A stretch of DNA of 33,304 bases from Streptococcus suis (GCF_002960425.1 NZ_POIZ01000057.1:1-33304), one strand, 5' to 3'; shown: positions 15,643 through 25,290, counted from the first letter of the stretch. Notes: a model not told the origin generated them from the letters alone. Numbers and translations: made by a program.

Positions 15643-15720
15643 GTTCAACTTTCTCCAAGGGTATTTCTATCAGCCTGACTGGTTTGATCGACCAAGATTT
15701 TTGACTGATAAACTCCTGCT

Positions 15721-15726
15721 ATTATA
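15721..15726 (-). promoter_or_regulatory. -10 element of the 181-aa unknown gene
   Basis: Consensus TATAAT on the minus strand about 80 nt before the gene. The -35 is poor (TGTTTG at 17 nt or TTTGAA at 15 nt). Confidence 0.45.
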
Positions 15727-15760
15727 CACTATTTTGTGGATTTCAAACAGAAAAGGAACC

Positions 15761-16102
15761 CTAGCTCCGATTAAAGCCTAGGAATCGGGTCCCCTGAAAA
15801 TGTAGGGTTCCCCTGTCGCCCTCAGCCAAGAGGGCAAATTCATCCGAGCGAACACGAAACTCTTGCCGTTTGCCTTCCCATTCGAAAGTCACATAATAAT
15901 TGGTCCGTGCCATTTCATTACCAAAGACATGGGTCCGTTTGGCAACAAGCTTGGCAGTACACCTTTCTCTTGGTGACTGATTATTACGAAGCCACTCCGT
16001 CGTATTTTTGAATATCTGAAAACAAACGGTTCCTAGTATGAGTGTCGCAAGAGCGTAGAAAAACAACATAAACAAACCTGAACTATTGACCAAATCTTCC
16101 AT
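15761..16102 (-). CDS. DUF2500 family membrane-anchored protein
   Basis: The 113-aa protein has one N-terminal transmembrane helix (about residues 9-30) and a cytosolic beta domain. The C-terminal signature YYVTFEWEGKRQEFRVRSDEF...EGDRGTLHFQGTRFLGF is that of DUF2500 (E. coli YhhM-like). Its function is unknown. AAGGAG precedes ATG 16102. A TATACT -10 (plus-strand AGTATA, 16129-16134) lies 27 nt upstream. Divergent from the cyclophilin gene. Confidence 0.85.
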   Translation of the reverse strand: MEDLVNSSGLFMLFFYALATLILGTVCFQIFKNTTEWLRNNQSPRERCTAKLVAKRTHVFGNEMARTNYYVTFEWEGKRQEFRVRSDEFALLAEGDRGTLHFQGTRFLGFNRS

Positions 16103-16183
16103 ACTTAACTGCTCCTTTTTTTACTAATAGTATATCAAATTATCCACAAAAATCTATAGAAATTTTGTCACTTCAGCAGAAAA

Positions 16184-16212
16184 TTGAAAATTGTATGAAA
16201 TCATGGTAAAAT
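16184..16212 (+). promoter_or_regulatory. Promoter of the cyclophilin lipoprotein gene
   Basis: TTGAAA (16184-16189), a 17-nt spacer ending in TGG and TAAAAT (16207-16212). This combines a -35 with an extended -10. Confidence 0.75.
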
Positions 16213-16247
16213 GAGCATAATTTTACGTTTCCCAGAAAGGATTTTCC

Positions 16248-17051
16248 ATGAAAAAACGACTATTTTTTGCTCTAGCATCTACAATTTTATTAACAGCCTG
16301 TGCAAGCAATTCCACTACCAGCACTGAACAATCAAGCTCATATAGCTCCAGCTCGACCTTAGCAACCACCACGGACACAACTGCGTCTAGTAAGTATGCC
16401 AAAGACCTAGCCTACGCCATCAACAATCCCGATGCTAGTTTCCCTCAGCTATCTAGCGATATTGCTGAAAACGAGGCCGTTGTAAAAATCAAGACAAACC
16501 AAGGCGACATCACTATCAAACTCTTCCCAGAGCAAGCACCATTGACTGTGGAAAACTTCCTGACCCATGCCAAAAACGGCTACTACAATGGGACTATTTT
16601 CCACAGGGTTATCAAGGACTTCATGATTCAAGGAGGAGACCCTCTAGGAAATGGTACAGGTGGTGAATCTATCTGGGCTGGCAAGGGAACAACTATCGAC
16701 GCCGGCTATGGTTTCAAAGATGAAATTTCTGCCTTCCTCTACAATATACGCGGTTCATTGTCTATGGCTAATGCTGGCGCAGGCACTAACGGCAGTCAGT
16801 TCTTTATCAACCAGAATACAACCGATATGTCTAGCCAACTCTCGTCCTCGAGCTATCCAGGGAAAATCATCGAAGCCTATAAGAATGGAGGAAATCCAAA
16901 CCTAGATGGCAAGCATACCGTCTTTGGACAAGTTGTCGAGGGAATGGATATTGTGGATAAGATCGCTGCAGTCGAAACAGATAGCAGTGACAAACCTAAA
17001 ACAGATGTCAAAATTGACGCCATTGAGATACTGAAAGATTACACTAAATAA
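16248..17051 (+). CDS. Cyclophilin-type peptidyl-prolyl isomerase lipoprotein (SlrA/PpiA-like)
   Basis: This 267-aa surface lipoprotein has a signal peptide with lipobox LTAC (Cys18), a Ser/Thr-rich linker (about 20-50) and a cyclophilin domain (about 70-265). Active-site blocks are [40 protein letters not shown] and [18 protein letters not shown]. The fold catalyses cis-trans isomerisation of proline bonds in exported proteins. The pneumococcal counterpart SlrA contributes to colonisation. AAAGGA precedes the ATG, and a strong terminator follows. Monocistronic. Confidence 0.93.
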   Translation: MKKRLFFALASTILLTACASNSTTSTEQSSSYSSSSTLATTTDTTASSKYAKDLAYAINNPDASFPQLSSDIAENEAVVKIKTNQGDITIKLFPEQAPLTVENFLTHAKNGYYNGTIFHRVIKDFMIQGGDPLGNGTGGESIWAGKGTTIDAGYGFKDEISAFLYNIRGSLSMANAGAGTNGSQFFINQNTTDMSSQLSSSSYPGKIIEAYKNGGNPNLDGKHTVFGQVVEGMDIVDKIAAVETDSSDKPKTDVKIDAIEILKDYTK

Positions 17052-17059
17052 CACAGTAA

Positions 17060-17096
17060 GAAAGCTTGAGAAAATTGCAATCCTCAAGCTTTTTTC
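17060..17096 (+). terminator. Intrinsic terminator of the cyclophilin gene
   Basis: A 10-bp stem AAAGCTTGAG/CTCAAGCTTT has a 12-nt loop and is followed by T residues on the plus strand. Confidence 0.9.
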
Positions 17097-17105
17097 TATG
17101 CTAAA

Positions 17106-17387
17106 CTAGTTGCGATGATGTAAACCTTTGAATACTTTATAAAGAATGGGTACAGCAATTACCGTCGTAACTGCAGCACCATAGTTTCCTAAGATTTGAC
17201 CCAAAGCAACAAGGAAGTTGAGAGGGTTAAACCTCCTACTAGACTCCAAACTATTCTACCCCTTAATAACATCAACTTCACCGGTTGTCCACCTTGATAC
17301 TGACTGAACATCAAAAATGGTTACGACTCCCCAAAAAATAAAGGCGATTACTAATTTTAAAAACACTATGACATTGGGAACTAATAC
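17106..17387 (-). pseudogene. Decayed small membrane-protein gene cut by a RUP-like element
   Basis: Minus-strand translation in one frame gives a hydrophobic segment (PNVIVFLKLVIAFIFWGVV, then SRWTTGEVDVIKG), a TAG at 17256-17258, and in the same frame a second segment (NPLNFLVALGQILGNYGAAV then AVPILYKVFKGLHHRN) ending at 17106. Its upstream side runs into the RUP-like element at 17384. Beyond that element another hydrophobic stretch (KQWIVMLLWLVIRKL) is open. The pieces look like one multi-span membrane protein that lost function through a stop codon and a repeat insertion. I cannot name the family. The rest of 17488-17620 shows no gene. Confidence 0.5.
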
Positions 17388-17487
17388 TCAATGAAAATCA
17401 AAAACAGACTAGGCGACGCAGATGCAGATAGAACTGAAGTTCATCAAATCAAGTCAACAACGTCTGATTTTGATTTTCGAAGAGTAT
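17384..17487 (-). repeat. RUP-like miniature element, short form (104 bp)
   Basis: Same terminal inverted repeats as 7352-7558, in opposite orientation, and a size close to the 107-bp RUP of pneumococcus. TA flanks CTC/GAG on both sides. RUP elements are thought to be mobilised by an IS630-type transposase; none is in the window. Confidence 0.8.
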
Positions 17488-17620
17488 AATTTACGAATGA
17501 CTAACCATAATAACATTACAATCCACTGCTTCACGATACTCAACCTCAGGAGGTTTTGGAGTCCTTTTAAACAATGATTTCCCTATTTTCTATTACAACA
17601 ATCGGATTATAGATTTCAAC

Positions 17621-19396
17621 CTATTTTGCAGCAACACCTTTTTCAGCTGTCAATTCAATCTTTTCAGGACTTGACTTGCTGTCCGAACCGATGAAAACGT
17701 CATAGTATTTAACCCGTTTGTTTACGGCAGTAATACTTTCACGTTCGAGGGTTGGAATAGCAAATGCTTGCTCAAAGGCATATTCTTGCCAAGCCTTGTA
17801 ATTCGCAATGTTCTTCGCTTCATCAAATGATTCCGCAGAAGCAATCTTGTTTAAGAGAGCTGTATTCTCATCAGAAACAAATCGAGTATAGTTGTACATA
17901 GCTTCAGGTCCCCACAATGAAGTTGGATCCGGATCTAGACCAGCAATCCAAGCTGCAAGGTAAACATCAATTCCCTCGTCGTTGGCTGCAATGGATTCAT
18001 AGAAGGTGTTGTATTCGATGGTTCTTCCAGTGTAAAGCTCCACATTCAGACCAATTTCCTTCCACCATGTCAAGTATTGTTGCACCATGGTTTCCTGCGT
18101 TTCAGTTGATTTCTGAGCAGCGACACTGATCTTCAGCGGTTTGCCATTGGCATCTTCACGGATTCCATCACCGTCGACATCCTTGTAACCAGCTTCATCT
18201 AGCAATTGTTTAGCTTTTTCAGGGTCATAGCTATAACCTGCTAAGTCAGCATCATGTACATCGCCAAAGAAGGAAATGATGAGTGAGTTGGTTGGGTGAT
18301 ACAAGCCATTGTATAATTTTTCGCCGATAGCAGCATTATCCAAGGCATAGCCCATAGCCTGACGCAATTTGGCATTGTTCATTTTTGCATCTGGATTGGT
18401 CACGTTCTTACCACTTGCTTCATCGTATGTCCCAAGATTAAAACCGATATAGTTGTAGATACCATCTAGACTACCAAGCAAAGTAATATTTGTAAGGTCT
18501 TTGTAGGCTTCGTATTGGTCGGTTGGCATTTCAGCCAAATCATAGTTTCCTGCTTTCATCTCAGAAACGATGGTGTCTGGAGAAACGATATCAATCTTGT
18601 AACTATCTAGTTTGACTTTTCCTTTGAAGTAATATTCATTTGGTACATAGGTAACTGATTCGCCGCTGACAATTTCCTCGACCTTGTAAGGTCCCATCCC
18701 AACAACTTTGGCAGTACGAGCATATTCACTTGATTCCCAATCTTTGACCGCAATATCCTTGAAAATATGCTTGGGCATAACCAATTCAGGAACTCCACCA
18801 CCTGCATACATCATAGAAGGCGACATCTCTTTGACAGTCAGAACAACTGTATAGTCGTCAACTTTCTTGACACCGGAAATTTCACTAGCTGTTCCTGCCT
18901 GTAGTTCTTCAAAACCAACAATATTGGTGTAGGTTGTATCAGCACGGACGCCAGTATAATCAGGACTAGCCAATTGTTCAATAGTAAAAATATAGTCATC
19001 GATAGTAAATGGCTGACCATCTGACCACTTGTAATCCTTGCCTGTCAAACGAACTGTGACAGTTTTGGCATCCACATCAAATTCAGCCTTGGCAAGTCCT
19101 GAATCATCCAATTTACGGTCTGCATTATAGCCAAACATAGAAATATCAACCATAGAGGCAAACGGAGCATCCACTCCCGTCTGAGCAAGCTCATCTAACA
19201 AAATACCCGTGGATGGTGCAGATGCAACCAAGGCATACTTAAACTGCCCGCCACTGATTGCCTGACCCTCATGGGTCACTTCAGACTCAAAAGATAAATC
19301 AATTGAGCTCGTGCTTTCTTTACTTTGACAAGCTGCTAAGATTGCTAGGGAAAGCAAGCTAACCCCTGCAAGAGCAAATTTCTTCATTTTTTTCAT
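17621..19396 (-). CDS. Oligopeptide ABC transporter substrate-binding lipoprotein (OppA-like)
   Basis: This 591-aa lipoprotein of solute-binding family 5 has a signal peptide with lipobox LAAC (Cys23). Family features include FDVDAKTVTVRLTGKDYKWSDGQPFTIDDY, the VPNEYYFKGKVKLDSY segment and NNAKLRQAMGYALDNAAI, typical of peptide-binding proteins. It would capture peptides at the cell surface for an Opp/Ami permease. No permease or ATPase genes adjoin, so it is an orphan receptor, a common arrangement for AmiA/AliA-like proteins of streptococci. The start at the first ATG has AGGAG 7 nt upstream. It has its own TTGCAT/TATACT promoter. Confidence 0.92.
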   Translation of the reverse strand: MKKMKKFALAGVSLLSLAILAACQSKESTSSIDLSFESEVTHEGQAISGGQFKYALVASAPSTGILLDELAQTGVDAPFASMVDISMFGYNADRKLDDSGLAKAEFDVDAKTVTVRLTGKDYKWSDGQPFTIDDYIFTIEQLASPDYTGVRADTTYTNIVGFEELQAGTASEISGVKKVDDYTVVLTVKEMSPSMMYAGGGVPELVMPKHIFKDIAVKDWESSEYARTAKVVGMGPYKVEEIVSGESVTYVPNEYYFKGKVKLDSYKIDIVSPDTIVSEMKAGNYDLAEMPTDQYEAYKDLTNITLLGSLDGIYNYIGFNLGTYDEASGKNVTNPDAKMNNAKLRQAMGYALDNAAIGEKLYNGLYHPTNSLIISFFGDVHDADLAGYSYDPEKAKQLLDEAGYKDVDGDGIREDANGKPLKISVAAQKSTETQETMVQQYLTWWKEIGLNVELYTGRTIEYNTFYESIAANDEGIDVYLAAWIAGLDPDPTSLWGPEAMYNYTRFVSDENTALLNKIASAESFDEAKNIANYKAWQEYAFEQAFAIPTLERESITAVNKRVKYYDVFIGSDSKSSPEKIELTAEKGVAAK

Positions 19397-19421
19397 ATTC
19401 TAACTCCTTTTATTTTTTTAT

Positions 19422-19451
19422 AGTATAACACAACTAAGAATAATTATGCAA
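19422..19451 (-). promoter_or_regulatory. Promoter of the OppA-like gene
   Basis: TTGCAT (19446-19451), an 18-nt spacer and TGTTATACT extended -10 (TATACT at 19422-19427) on the minus strand. Confidence 0.7.
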
Positions 19452-19550
19452 TAAATTTCACAAAAATATTCGTTATTTCTTATCTTTTTGATTGAATAGT
19501 TTTAAAAATTGATAGATATAAAACAAACTTCAATTGATTTTGTATAAATA

Positions 19551-19579
19551 TTCAAAAGAAAAAGTAGGTTGCCCTACTT
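19551..19579 (-). terminator. Terminator of the murI-yidD operon
   Basis: A 7-bp stem AAGTAGG/CCTACTT (19562-19568 with 19573-19579) has a GCAA tetraloop and is followed by TTTCTTTT on the minus strand. The yidD stop codon lies inside the stem. Confidence 0.85.
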
Positions 19580-19813
19580 CTGTTTGTTTCGTTTCAAACT
19601 AAACCTGTCTGGAACAAGGTCTTCTCCACCCTCCACAAAGGGATGACAACGCCCAATGCGAGCCAAGCCCATCAAAAAGCCCTTGAGACCATGTTTTTGT
19701 AAGGCCTCGATCATATAAGTGGAACATGTCGGCTGATAGCGACAGGTGGGCGGAAATAGGGGAGAAATAAATTTCTGATAGAATCGGACCAAGCCGATTA
19801 ATAGTCTCGTCAT
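19574..19813 (-). CDS. yidD: YidD membrane-protein insertion efficiency factor
   Basis: This 79-aa protein has an amphipathic N-terminus ([18 protein letters not shown]) and the family signature [19 protein letters not shown], then RIGRCHPF. It assists YidC/Sec-dependent insertion at the inner face of the membrane. Its start shares one base with the rluB stop. Last gene of the nine-gene overlapping operon; its stop lies in the terminator stem. Confidence 0.95.
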   Translation of the reverse strand: MTRLLIGLVRFYQKFISPLFPPTCRYQPTCSTYMIEALQKHGLKGFLMGLARIGRCHPFVEGGEDLVPDRFSLKRNKQK

Positions 19814-20544
19814 TATTTTTTCACAGGCTTGGTAACAGCCAAGGTATGCAGTTTGCTGATGTCTTTCTCATTGAGCTTGCGGTATTCTCCTGGGCGTAAA
19901 CCAGTCAAGTCCAAATTCCCAAAACGGGTACGAGAGAGTTTGTCCACCTGTAAACCAACTGCTTCAAACATCTTCTTAACCTGGTGATTACGTCCCTCAT
20001 GGATGGTCAACTCGACCACAGAACGATTTTTAACAGGGTCTACCTTGATGATCTCGTAAACAGCTGGTTTGGTTTTCTTGCCATCAATGACAACACCACG
20101 GGTCAAGGGACGCAAAACATCCTTGTTGGCAACCCCTTTGACACGCGCCAAGTACACCTTATCAATCTCATTACGAGGGTGGATCATCTCATCCGTAAAA
20201 TCACCGTCATTGGTCAAAATCAGGACACCTGAAGTATCCCAGTCCAAACGACCAACAGGATAAATCCGTTCTTTGACCGTTGGCAACAAATCCACAACCG
20301 TCTTTCTTCCCTTGTCGTCTGACACACTGGAAATAACACCTTTTGGCTTATGGAGTAGGTAATACACTTTCTCCTCGTTGTAAATCGGCTGGCCTTCCAC
20401 TTCTACCTTATCGCCTGACTTAATGGTCGTTGCCAATTCGCGAACAACTTGACCATTAACAGTTACCAAGCCTTGCTTAATCAATTCTTCTGCCTTACGA
20501 CGACTGGCAACTCCAGCGTGGGCAATGTATTTGTTAATTCTCAT
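19813..20544 (-). CDS. rluB: 23S rRNA pseudouridine synthase RluB-type
   Basis: This 243-aa RsuA/RluB family protein has an S4 RNA-binding domain (residues 2-48: [20 protein letters not shown]) and a catalytic domain with [13 protein letters not shown] (nucleophile Asp101). The [16 protein letters not shown] motif is also present. It modifies a uridine of the large-subunit rRNA; the RluB rather than RsuA assignment rests on the scpAB context usual in Firmicutes. It overlaps scpB by 11 nt and yidD by 1 nt. Confidence 0.92.
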   Translation of the reverse strand: MRINKYIAHAGVASRRKAEELIKQGLVTVNGQVVRELATTIKSGDKVEVEGQPIYNEEKVYYLLHKPKGVISSVSDDKGRKTVVDLLPTVKERIYPVGRLDWDTSGVLILTNDGDFTDEMIHPRNEIDKVYLARVKGVANKDVLRPLTRGVVIDGKKTKPAVYEIIKVDPVKNRSVVELTIHEGRNHQVKKMFEAVGLQVDKLSRTRFGNLDLTGLRPGEYRKLNEKDISKLHTLAVTKPVKK

Positions 20545-21103
20545 CTTCTAACTCATTTCTTTCTATGAATAGCTCAGTTTCTTGCTCAACCAAGTCGATT
20601 TCAGACACATCTGGCAATTCTTCTAGGCTGTTGATCCCCATGTAATCCAGGAAATACTCCGTCGTGACATAGAGATTGGGTCTACCAAGAACCTCTTTCT
20701 TCCCATTCTCACGAATAAGGTCAAAGGCCTGTAACTTACTAATGGCACCGCTGGAATTGACCCCACGAATCTCATCGACTTCAATCCGTGTAATAGGCTG
20801 TTTGTAGGCAACAATCGACAAGGTTTCCAAAAGAGCTCTGGACATGGTCTGGTTGATGGGTGTCTTGGCATAAATCCGCAAAAGGTCGGCATACTCTTTC
20901 TTAGTGACCAACTTGTAGCGGTTGGAAGATTCTAAGAGAGCGAGGCCTGATGCCTTGTCGGCCATATATTTTTCATTGAGTTTTTCTAATTGCTGGCTGA
21001 CAGCTGTGGGCTGCAATTCCAGCATCTCTGCCAAATTGCGTAAGCTCAAGCCATCCTCACCTGCTACAAAGAGCAGGACTTCGATTTCAGCTAAGCGATT
21101 CAT
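20534..21103 (-). CDS. scpB: Segregation and condensation protein B
   Basis: The 189-aa ScpB (kite) subunit, with tandem winged helices, forms the SMC-ScpA-ScpB condensin. Blocks: [56 protein letters not shown] and [22 protein letters not shown] use ATG 21103: AGGAG lies 5 nt upstream, whereas the in-frame GTG at 21109 almost touches the Shine-Dalgarno sequence. It overlaps scpA by 17 nt and rluB by 11 nt. Confidence 0.95.
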   Translation of the reverse strand: MNRLAEIEVLLFVAGEDGLSLRNLAEMLELQPTAVSQQLEKLNEKYMADKASGLALLESSNRYKLVTKKEYADLLRIYAKTPINQTMSRALLETLSIVAYKQPITRIEVDEIRGVNSSGAISKLQAFDLIRENGKKEVLGRPNLYVTTEYFLDYMGINSLEELPDVSEIDLVEQETELFIERNELEDEN

Positions 21104-21806
21104 GTTCACTCCTTACTAGATAAATATCTCCAAAGGTTTCTGCCTGTTCCAAGACAATCTCATGGACCTTGACCAGTTCCAAGGTTGCCAGAAAAATGGT
21201 AATGACCTCATTGATGTCCTGGCTCTCCTTAAAGAGCTGGCCCAGTTCAATCCGTGAACTCGTTTGAAAACGACTGCGGACAAAGTCCATCATGTCTTCG
21301 ATTTTATATTCATCACGGGCAATGGTCGCATGGGACTGACGGAGACTGGCCTGCTTTTCAGCCATGACCTTAGAAAAAGCCAGGAAAATATCAATGACTG
21401 TCTTGTCTTTGGCTAGCTGAACATCTTCATAGATTAAGTCCAGCTTGGGTTTTGAAAAATAGTTGGCCCGTTCATCATGCTGTTCCCCCATTTTTTCACT
21501 AAGAAGTTTGAACTTGCGGTATTCCTCCAACTGGTCCAAGAGGTCCATTTCTGGGTCATCTTCGGGGTCTATCTGCTCGACAACTTTTGGTAAGAGCCTA
21601 CGGCTTTTGATGACCATCAACTGACTGGCCATGACCATATACTCTCCTGCCACCTCCAAACGCATGGCCTGTAAGGTCGCAATGTAGGCTAGGTATTGCT
21701 CAATGACCTCTGTAATTGGAACCTCGTAAATATCCATTTGATATTTGGACACCAGGTGAAGCAAGAGATCCAGAGGTCCTTCAAAATCTTTTAATTTTAT
21801 ATCCAT
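21087..21806 (-). CDS. scpA: Segregation and condensation protein A
   Basis: The 239-aa kleisin subunit bridges the SMC heads. The N-terminal block [24 protein letters not shown] and [14 protein letters not shown] are diagnostic, followed by an acidic linker ([20 protein letters not shown]) and a C-terminal winged helix. Its ATG shares one base with the stop codon of the XerD-like gene, so synthesis is coupled to it. No smc gene is in the window. Confidence 0.96.
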   Translation of the reverse strand: MDIKLKDFEGPLDLLLHLVSKYQMDIYEVPITEVIEQYLAYIATLQAMRLEVAGEYMVMASQLMVIKSRRLLPKVVEQIDPEDDPEMDLLDQLEEYRKFKLLSEKMGEQHDERANYFSKPKLDLIYEDVQLAKDKTVIDIFLAFSKVMAEKQASLRQSHATIARDEYKIEDMMDFVRSRFQTSSRIELGQLFKESQDINEVITIFLATLELVKVHEIVLEQAETFGDIYLVRSEHESLS

Positions 21807-22537
21807 TATCTAAATTTTTCCAAACTCATGCTTGTTTTTAGTCCCAACTGCTTGGCGATTTGGTCCAAGGATTTGCCCTCATCTATCTGGCTCAGAATGT
21901 ACTGTTCTCGTAATTTTTGGGCTGTCCAATCAGGCTTGCCAATAGACTGGACAAACTCCGTCAGACGATTGAAAAACCATTGACGAGAATAGGTCTGCCC
22001 TTTTTTGTCAAAGACATACATTCCAGTCAAATGCCCTTCCAAATAAACAAGTAATTCCTTGGGCAAGGTGAGGACGCGCTTAGTCGCCCCTTTCTCAACT
22101 GTCAGGACTTGAAAATCCAGATTGACCTGCTGGCTAGTCAGCTCTGCTATTTCGCTCGGCGTCAGCCCTAGTAAGGCAATTAAAAGAGCAATCAGCTGCC
22201 CTTCAAGCCAAGGACTGTCTTGAAAGAGGAGAGAAAGATCCTCACGCTCCAGCTTTTTTTTGACACTGGCTGGACCTGTCAGAGCCTGTAGTTTGTAAAA
22301 CCTGTCCAAGCGACCTCTTTCATAGAGAAAGTAGAGAAATTGATTGACCGTTGAGAGCTTTCTCTTCTGAGCAGCAGGTTTTAATGCTAAAAGGGACTGC
22401 TGATAGACCAGTAACGACTGCTGGTTGATGTCCCCCTTGGTCAGCTCCACAAATTGCTGCAGGTCATAGGTATAGGATTTTTGGCTGTTGACACTGACCT
22501 TTTTGCTCTGGATAAACGCTTCTATGGCCTGCTTCAT
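21806..22537 (-). CDS. XerD-like tyrosine-recombinase homologue, predicted catalytically inactive
   Basis: A 243-aa protein with an N-terminal SAM-like DNA-binding domain (about 1-75) and a C-terminal integrase fold. Catalytic positions are degraded. The first Arg is missing ([12 protein letters not shown], where active enzymes have a GLR motif). HxLRH is QKLRE at 207-211, keeping only Arg210. LGH is LGL, and the residue aligned with the nucleophilic Tyr is Phe242 (codon TTT). It is the streptococcal XerD-like protein encoded with scpAB. The real dif recombinase of streptococci is XerS, which is not in this window. A structural or DNA-binding role beside condensin is plausible but unproven. 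ATGA overlap with cbpB; TAATG overlap with scpA. Confidence 0.85.
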   Translation of the reverse strand: MKQAIEAFIQSKKVSVNSQKSYTYDLQQFVELTKGDINQQSLLVYQQSLLALKPAAQKRKLSTVNQFLYFLYERGRLDRFYKLQALTGPASVKKKLEREDLSLLFQDSPWLEGQLIALLIALLGLTPSEIAELTSQQVNLDFQVLTVEKGATKRVLTLPKELLVYLEGHLTGMYVFDKKGQTYSRQWFFNRLTEFVQSIGKPDWTAQKLREQYILSQIDEGKSLDQIAKQLGLKTSMSLEKFR

Positions 22538-22992
22538 TTCTTACCTTCTTTTGATGACAAAGGAAAATTATGTAGAAGGGCATTGATGGCTTTGAGAATG
22601 GATTTACGGGTAATAATGCCTAGAAATTCCTTGTTTTCCCTTAGAACTGGTAGGAAGGATTGGTCGACTAGCTTGCGCATGACTTCTGTCAAGTCATAAT
22701 CCAAGCCAACCGTCTCCTCGTCTGTCTTAGCAATCAAGGAAATATCTCTGTTCAATTCATCATCTGATAACTCATGCTCAGCCTGGTACTTGATAATCTC
22801 CGTCAAGCCAATGGTACCGAAGAAACGACCATCTTCTGTCACCACGGGCACGCGTGAATAGGTCATGTGGCTGAGTAACAGCTTGGCATGGTCAATATTA
22901 TGGGTATCAATGATAACAGCCAATTTATCTGCTGGTGTCAGGAAAGTTTCTTCTTGATCCAGTAAAAAAGCTTCAAATTCTCGTGCAATCAT
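22534..22992 (-). CDS. cbpB: CBS-pair protein, CbpB/YkuL-like
   Basis: A 152-aa protein made of two CBS repeats (about 15-70 and 85-140), with GTIGLTEIIKYQ and LGIITRKSILKAI as the repeat ends. In Listeria and Bacillus the counterpart CbpB binds cyclic di-AMP and in its free form stimulates the (p)ppGpp synthetase Rel. That function is inferred here from family. ATGA overlaps with both the phosphoesterase and XerD-like genes. Confidence 0.85.
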   Translation of the reverse strand: MIAREFEAFLLDQEETFLTPADKLAVIIDTHNIDHAKLLLSHMTYSRVPVVTEDGRFFGTIGLTEIIKYQAEHELSDDELNRDISLIAKTDEETVGLDYDLTEVMRKLVDQSFLPVLRENKEFLGIITRKSILKAINALLHNFPLSSKEGKK

Positions 22993-23516
22993 CGTGAAAT
23001 ATCCTTTGTCAATGCTGGGAAAAGTTGATGGTGACGGTTATAGTAGTCCACATGGAAACGGTCTTCATATATGGTGACAAGGGCATAAAGGCATTCTCTG
23101 ACCAAGCCACGAGGTTGGCTGACGGAACCTGGATTGAGGAAGAGGGTCTTGCCACGTACTTCTGCATCTGGCACATGCAGATGCCCATACAAGCAAATAT
23201 CCGCATCCACTTCCTGAGCCCAGTAGTCCAAGCGTTGCCAGCCGTAGTTAATACCATAGAGATGACCATGGGTCTGGGCAATGGTCACATCACCCAATCG
23301 GGTAATGAGCTGGTCAGGGTAGCCACCAAAGTAGTCGCAGTTGCCATTGACCACTTGAATGCCCTCCCAGAGACTGTCTTGACTATCTAGCTCTGAATCG
23401 CCATTGTGAAAGATAGCGTCTACCTTGCCAAGATAATGGTTTTTAATCTCTTCTACAATCTGTCTATCCCCATGAGAATCACTCATGACTAGGATTGTTT
23501 TGCTTGCTCCTGCCAT
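22989..23516 (-). CDS. YfcE/YsnB-type metallophosphoesterase
   Basis: The 175-aa calcineurin-like phosphoesterase carries all the metal motifs: SDSHGD at 12-17, [25 protein letters not shown] and YGHLHVPD. Related MJ0936/YfcE proteins cleave phosphodiesters in vitro; the natural substrate is unknown. It overlaps the end of the rdgB-like gene by 28 nt. GGAGG lies 10 nt before ATG. Confidence 0.88.
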   Translation of the reverse strand: MAGASKTILVMSDSHGDRQIVEEIKNHYLGKVDAIFHNGDSELDSQDSLWEGIQVVNGNCDYFGGYPDQLITRLGDVTIAQTHGHLYGINYGWQRLDYWAQEVDADICLYGHLHVPDAEVRGKTLFLNPGSVSQPRGLVRECLYALVTIYEDRFHVDYYNRHHQLFPALTKDISR

Positions 23517-24499
23517 ACTGGAAATGCCTCCACTAATTTTTCTAGTGCTTGTGCACGATGGGAAATCTTATTTTTTTCTTCCAAGGTCAATTCTGCCGAT
23601 GTCTTGCCTGTTTCACCGACGAGGAAAAGTGGATCATATCCAAACCCGTTTTCCCCACGAAGTTCCATACCGATAAAGCCTTCCCAGTCCGCTTCGACCA
23701 CCAAACTCTCACGATTTGGTGCTGCCATGACCAGAGTACAATGGAATTGAGCAGAGCGATTTTTTAGGTCGAAGACCATGGCCAACTCGTGCAAGAGCTT
23801 GGCATTATTGAGCTCATCTGTGGCGTCTGGACCTGAAAAACGGGCAGACCAAACTCCTGGCAGGCCACCTAAAGCATCAACCTTCAAGCCTGAATCATCT
23901 GCCAAGACCATCTTGCCTGTCAGCTCTGCTATGGTTTCAGCCTTGAGCCGTGCATTTTCTTCAAAAGTCATCCCTGTTTCTGCTACATCTGGCAGGTCAG
24001 GATAGTTGTTGAGGTTCTCGACCTGGTAACCAAACCGATCAAAAAACTTACGGAATTCCTTGGTCTTACCTTCATTTTTAGTGGCAATCAAGATGGTATC
24101 TCCCACGCTTGCCAACCCCTTGTCTTGACCGAAGAAATCAGACATAGCCACACCATCTTTTGGCAGATGAACCAAGAGAAGCTTGTCATTCTCTGTTACC
24201 AGAATAGCCCCTTGGTGTTGGAGGGCCTTGAACTGTCTATTGTTTAACTCATTCAAAACATCACAGGCAAACTGGAAGAGGGCAAAGTCAGACTGAAGTT
24301 TAATCACCTCAATATTGACACACTGGTTGAAATTCTCATCTTCATAATTACCAGCAATCAGTTTGTCAAATAGTTGGCCAATCTGGTAAATTTCTTGTTC
24401 TCTGCCAGTTTCTCCAAAGGAACTAAATAGGTTGGCAAAGCTAGCCTTTCCGATAAACCAGTTATGTTCATCTCTGTATTCGTATATCTTGTCAGTCAT
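23489..24499 (-). CDS. rdgB: Non-canonical purine NTP pyrophosphatase (RdgB/HAM1) with streptococcal N-terminal domain
   Basis: The 336-aa protein has a HAM1 domain at about 135-330 ([72 protein letters not shown]). It hydrolyses dITP, ITP and XTP to monophosphates, keeping them out of DNA and RNA. The first 130 residues form an extra domain, present in streptococcal versions but absent from the roughly 200-aa E. coli enzyme. I see no motif that names its function. ATGA overlap with murI. Confidence 0.92.
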   Translation of the reverse strand: MTDKIYEYRDEHNWFIGKASFANLFSSFGETGREQEIYQIGQLFDKLIAGNYEDENFNQCVNIEVIKLQSDFALFQFACDVLNELNNRQFKALQHQGAILVTENDKLLLVHLPKDGVAMSDFFGQDKGLASVGDTILIATKNEGKTKEFRKFFDRFGYQVENLNNYPDLPDVAETGMTFEENARLKAETIAELTGKMVLADDSGLKVDALGGLPGVWSARFSGPDATDELNNAKLLHELAMVFDLKNRSAQFHCTLVMAAPNRESLVVEADWEGFIGMELRGENGFGYDPLFLVGETGKTSAELTLEEKNKISHRAQALEKLVEAFPVWQEQAKQS

Positions 24500-25290
24500 A
24501 GTTCTACATGCTCCACATAAATATCAATGCCCATCCAGCTTTCAGCAATTTCCTTGAAAGCTGCTGGGCTAGCTGTTGTGTAAAAACGGTGCTGAACATC
24601 CTTTTCGGTACGACTTCGGTTGATTTCGAAATAATTCAACAAAACCGAAATATCCCGTGCGCACTCTGCTCCACTGTCAATCAACTTGACATCCTTGCCC
24701 ATGGCATTCTGAATAATGGGGCGGAGCAGGGGGTAATGGGTACAGCCCAAAACCAGCGTATCTACCTGACCGACCAAGGGACGCAGACTATCATAGACAA
24801 CTTTCTTTGCCAAACTAGATTGATGTCCATTGGACTCTACCAAAGGGACAAACTTGGGACAAGCCAAGCTTTCTACCTGTATCCCAGGAGAGAGAGCCTG
24901 TATCTTTTGTCTGTAAATATCCGATTGGATGGTCATAGCGGTTCCTAAAACCCCAATCTTCCCATTCCTTGTCGCCTTGATGGCTGCGGAGGCACCTGGC
25001 AAGATAACTCCCAAAACGGGAATATCTAGAGATTCCTTGATTTCATCCAAGACAATTGCTGTAGCTGTATTACAGGCAAGGACAATCATTTTGACATTTT
25101 TTGTCAATAAGAAGCGCACCAATTCCCAAGTATATTCTCTGATTTGTTCAGCTGGTCTAGGACCGTAAGGAGCTCGTGCAGAATCTCCGATATAAACGAT
25201 TTCTTCATGGGGTAATTGACGCATGAGTTCACGCACAACCGTCAAACCACCCACACCTGAATCTAAAAATCCTATAGGTCTATTATCCAT
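24496..25290 (-). CDS. murI: Glutamate racemase
   Basis: The 264-aa enzyme makes D-glutamate for peptidoglycan. Start block [18 protein letters not shown], the two catalytic cysteines Cys73 (VLACNTATA) and Cys183 ([10 protein letters not shown]), and GDSARAPYG are all present. I use ATG 25290 (MDNRPIGF). A TTG at 25338 would add 16 residues, but it abuts the T tract of the yneF terminator. ATG 25290 lacks a good Shine-Dalgarno sequence and has TATTCT 7 nt upstream. First gene of the overlapping operon. Confidence 0.93.
   Translation of the reverse strand: MDNRPIGFLDSGVGGLTVVRELMRQLPHEEIVYIGDSARAPYGPRPAEQIREYTWELVRFLLTKNVKMIVLACNTATAIVLDEIKESLDIPVLGVILPGASAAIKATRNGKIGVLGTAMTIQSDIYRQKIQALSPGIQVESLACPKFVPLVESNGHQSSLAKKVVYDSLRPLVGQVDTLVLGCTHYPLLRPIIQNAMGKDVKLIDSGAECARDISVLLNYFEINRSRTEKDVQHRFYTTASPAAFKEIAESWMGIDIYVEHVEL

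Noticed and set aside
15761..15800. Terminator at the end of the DUF2500 gene
   Set aside because: CCGATT/AATCGG and CTAGGG-type arms exist but overlap the coding end and lack a convincing T tract.
21806..22537. Phage integrase or mobile-island signature
   Set aside because: The XerD-like gene is embedded in a conserved housekeeping operon, lacks catalytic residues, and no attachment repeats or phage genes adjoin.
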